From positions 9,720,001-9,784,000 of the forward strand of contig CM076943.1 in NCBI GenBank assembly GCA_039566865.1: a stretch of DNA of 64,000 bases. Reading direction: 5' to 3'. Positions within the stretch are counted from its first letter, which is position 1, and each line of letters opens with the position of its first letter. The notes below the pieces were generated by a model. The model was not told the origin of the DNA and did not search any database. It saw only the letters and a program-made list of their open reading frames with translations. Source of the stretch: Aurelia coerulea (lineage: Eukaryota; Cnidaria; Scyphozoa; Semaeostomeae; Ulmaridae). The translations under genes were made by a program, and so were the position numbers. Below are positions 63,813 through 64,000 of this stretch, piece by piece.

Positions 63813-64000
63813 CTAAAACAACAAAGAAATATGAATGTAGCAAGAGATGCCAGAAAAGTGCAGCTGAAGGGTTTGCTACGTCCAACTGTCCTCGCAACTG
63901 TTTCTTAAATCCCACAAAAAACGTTGCTATAAAAAAGATTGAGAAACTATTTAGATAGACTTTTGTGATCTAAACATGCTTTAGAGCAACTGCTGAGGGC

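Overview
This window is animal nuclear DNA: AT-rich, with spliced genes, kilobase-scale introns, tRNA-derived SINEs, decayed non-LTR retrotransposons, a TTAGGG-type telomeric repeat and a very high density of short non-autonomous DNA transposons (foldback elements and MITEs). The only gene I can name, the inositol 1,4,5-trisphosphate receptor, is animal-like and clearly not vertebrate in detail. An invertebrate such as a cnidarian would fit, but the sequence alone does not settle the phylum.

Layout. (1) 1-23,100: the 5' part of an IP3 receptor gene on the minus strand. Five coding exons (4,585-23,099) join in frame into the first 156 codons; later exons lie beyond base 1. Intron 1 is 13.3 kb and full of transposons, including a 1.79-kb foldback element with about 440-bp arms and a nested pair of TTAA-flanked elements. 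(2) 23,100-25,260: degenerate tandem repeats upstream of the IP3 receptor start. (3) 25,300-39,100: no recognisable gene, but many MITEs, two of them caught inside two copies of the same older repeat so that each copy shows the other's empty site, plus a LINE cut by a MITE. (4) 39,145-60,484: an unrecognised minus-strand gene of four phase-compatible exons (259 codons), with an alternative terminal exon at 49.2 kb. Its long last intron holds a 113-bp satellite array with a six-unit higher-order period. (5) 63,463-63,812: the last exon of a paralogue of that gene in the same orientation, so the two form a tandem pair. (6) Weaker plus-strand exons occur at 58.2 kb and 59.8 kb.

Transposon classes, separated by target-site duplication: TA-flanked elements starting CCGGGTG (Tc1/mariner-type) are the commonest; TTAA-flanked elements starting CCCTAT are piggyBac-like; 8-bp duplications mark hAT-like elements; 9-bp duplications mark Mutator-like elements, among them a 54-bp element that is almost only a palindrome; a 3-bp TTA duplication marks a Harbinger-like element. 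Much of the visible structure outside the exons is this layering of insertions. I found no CRISPR array, operon or prokaryotic feature.
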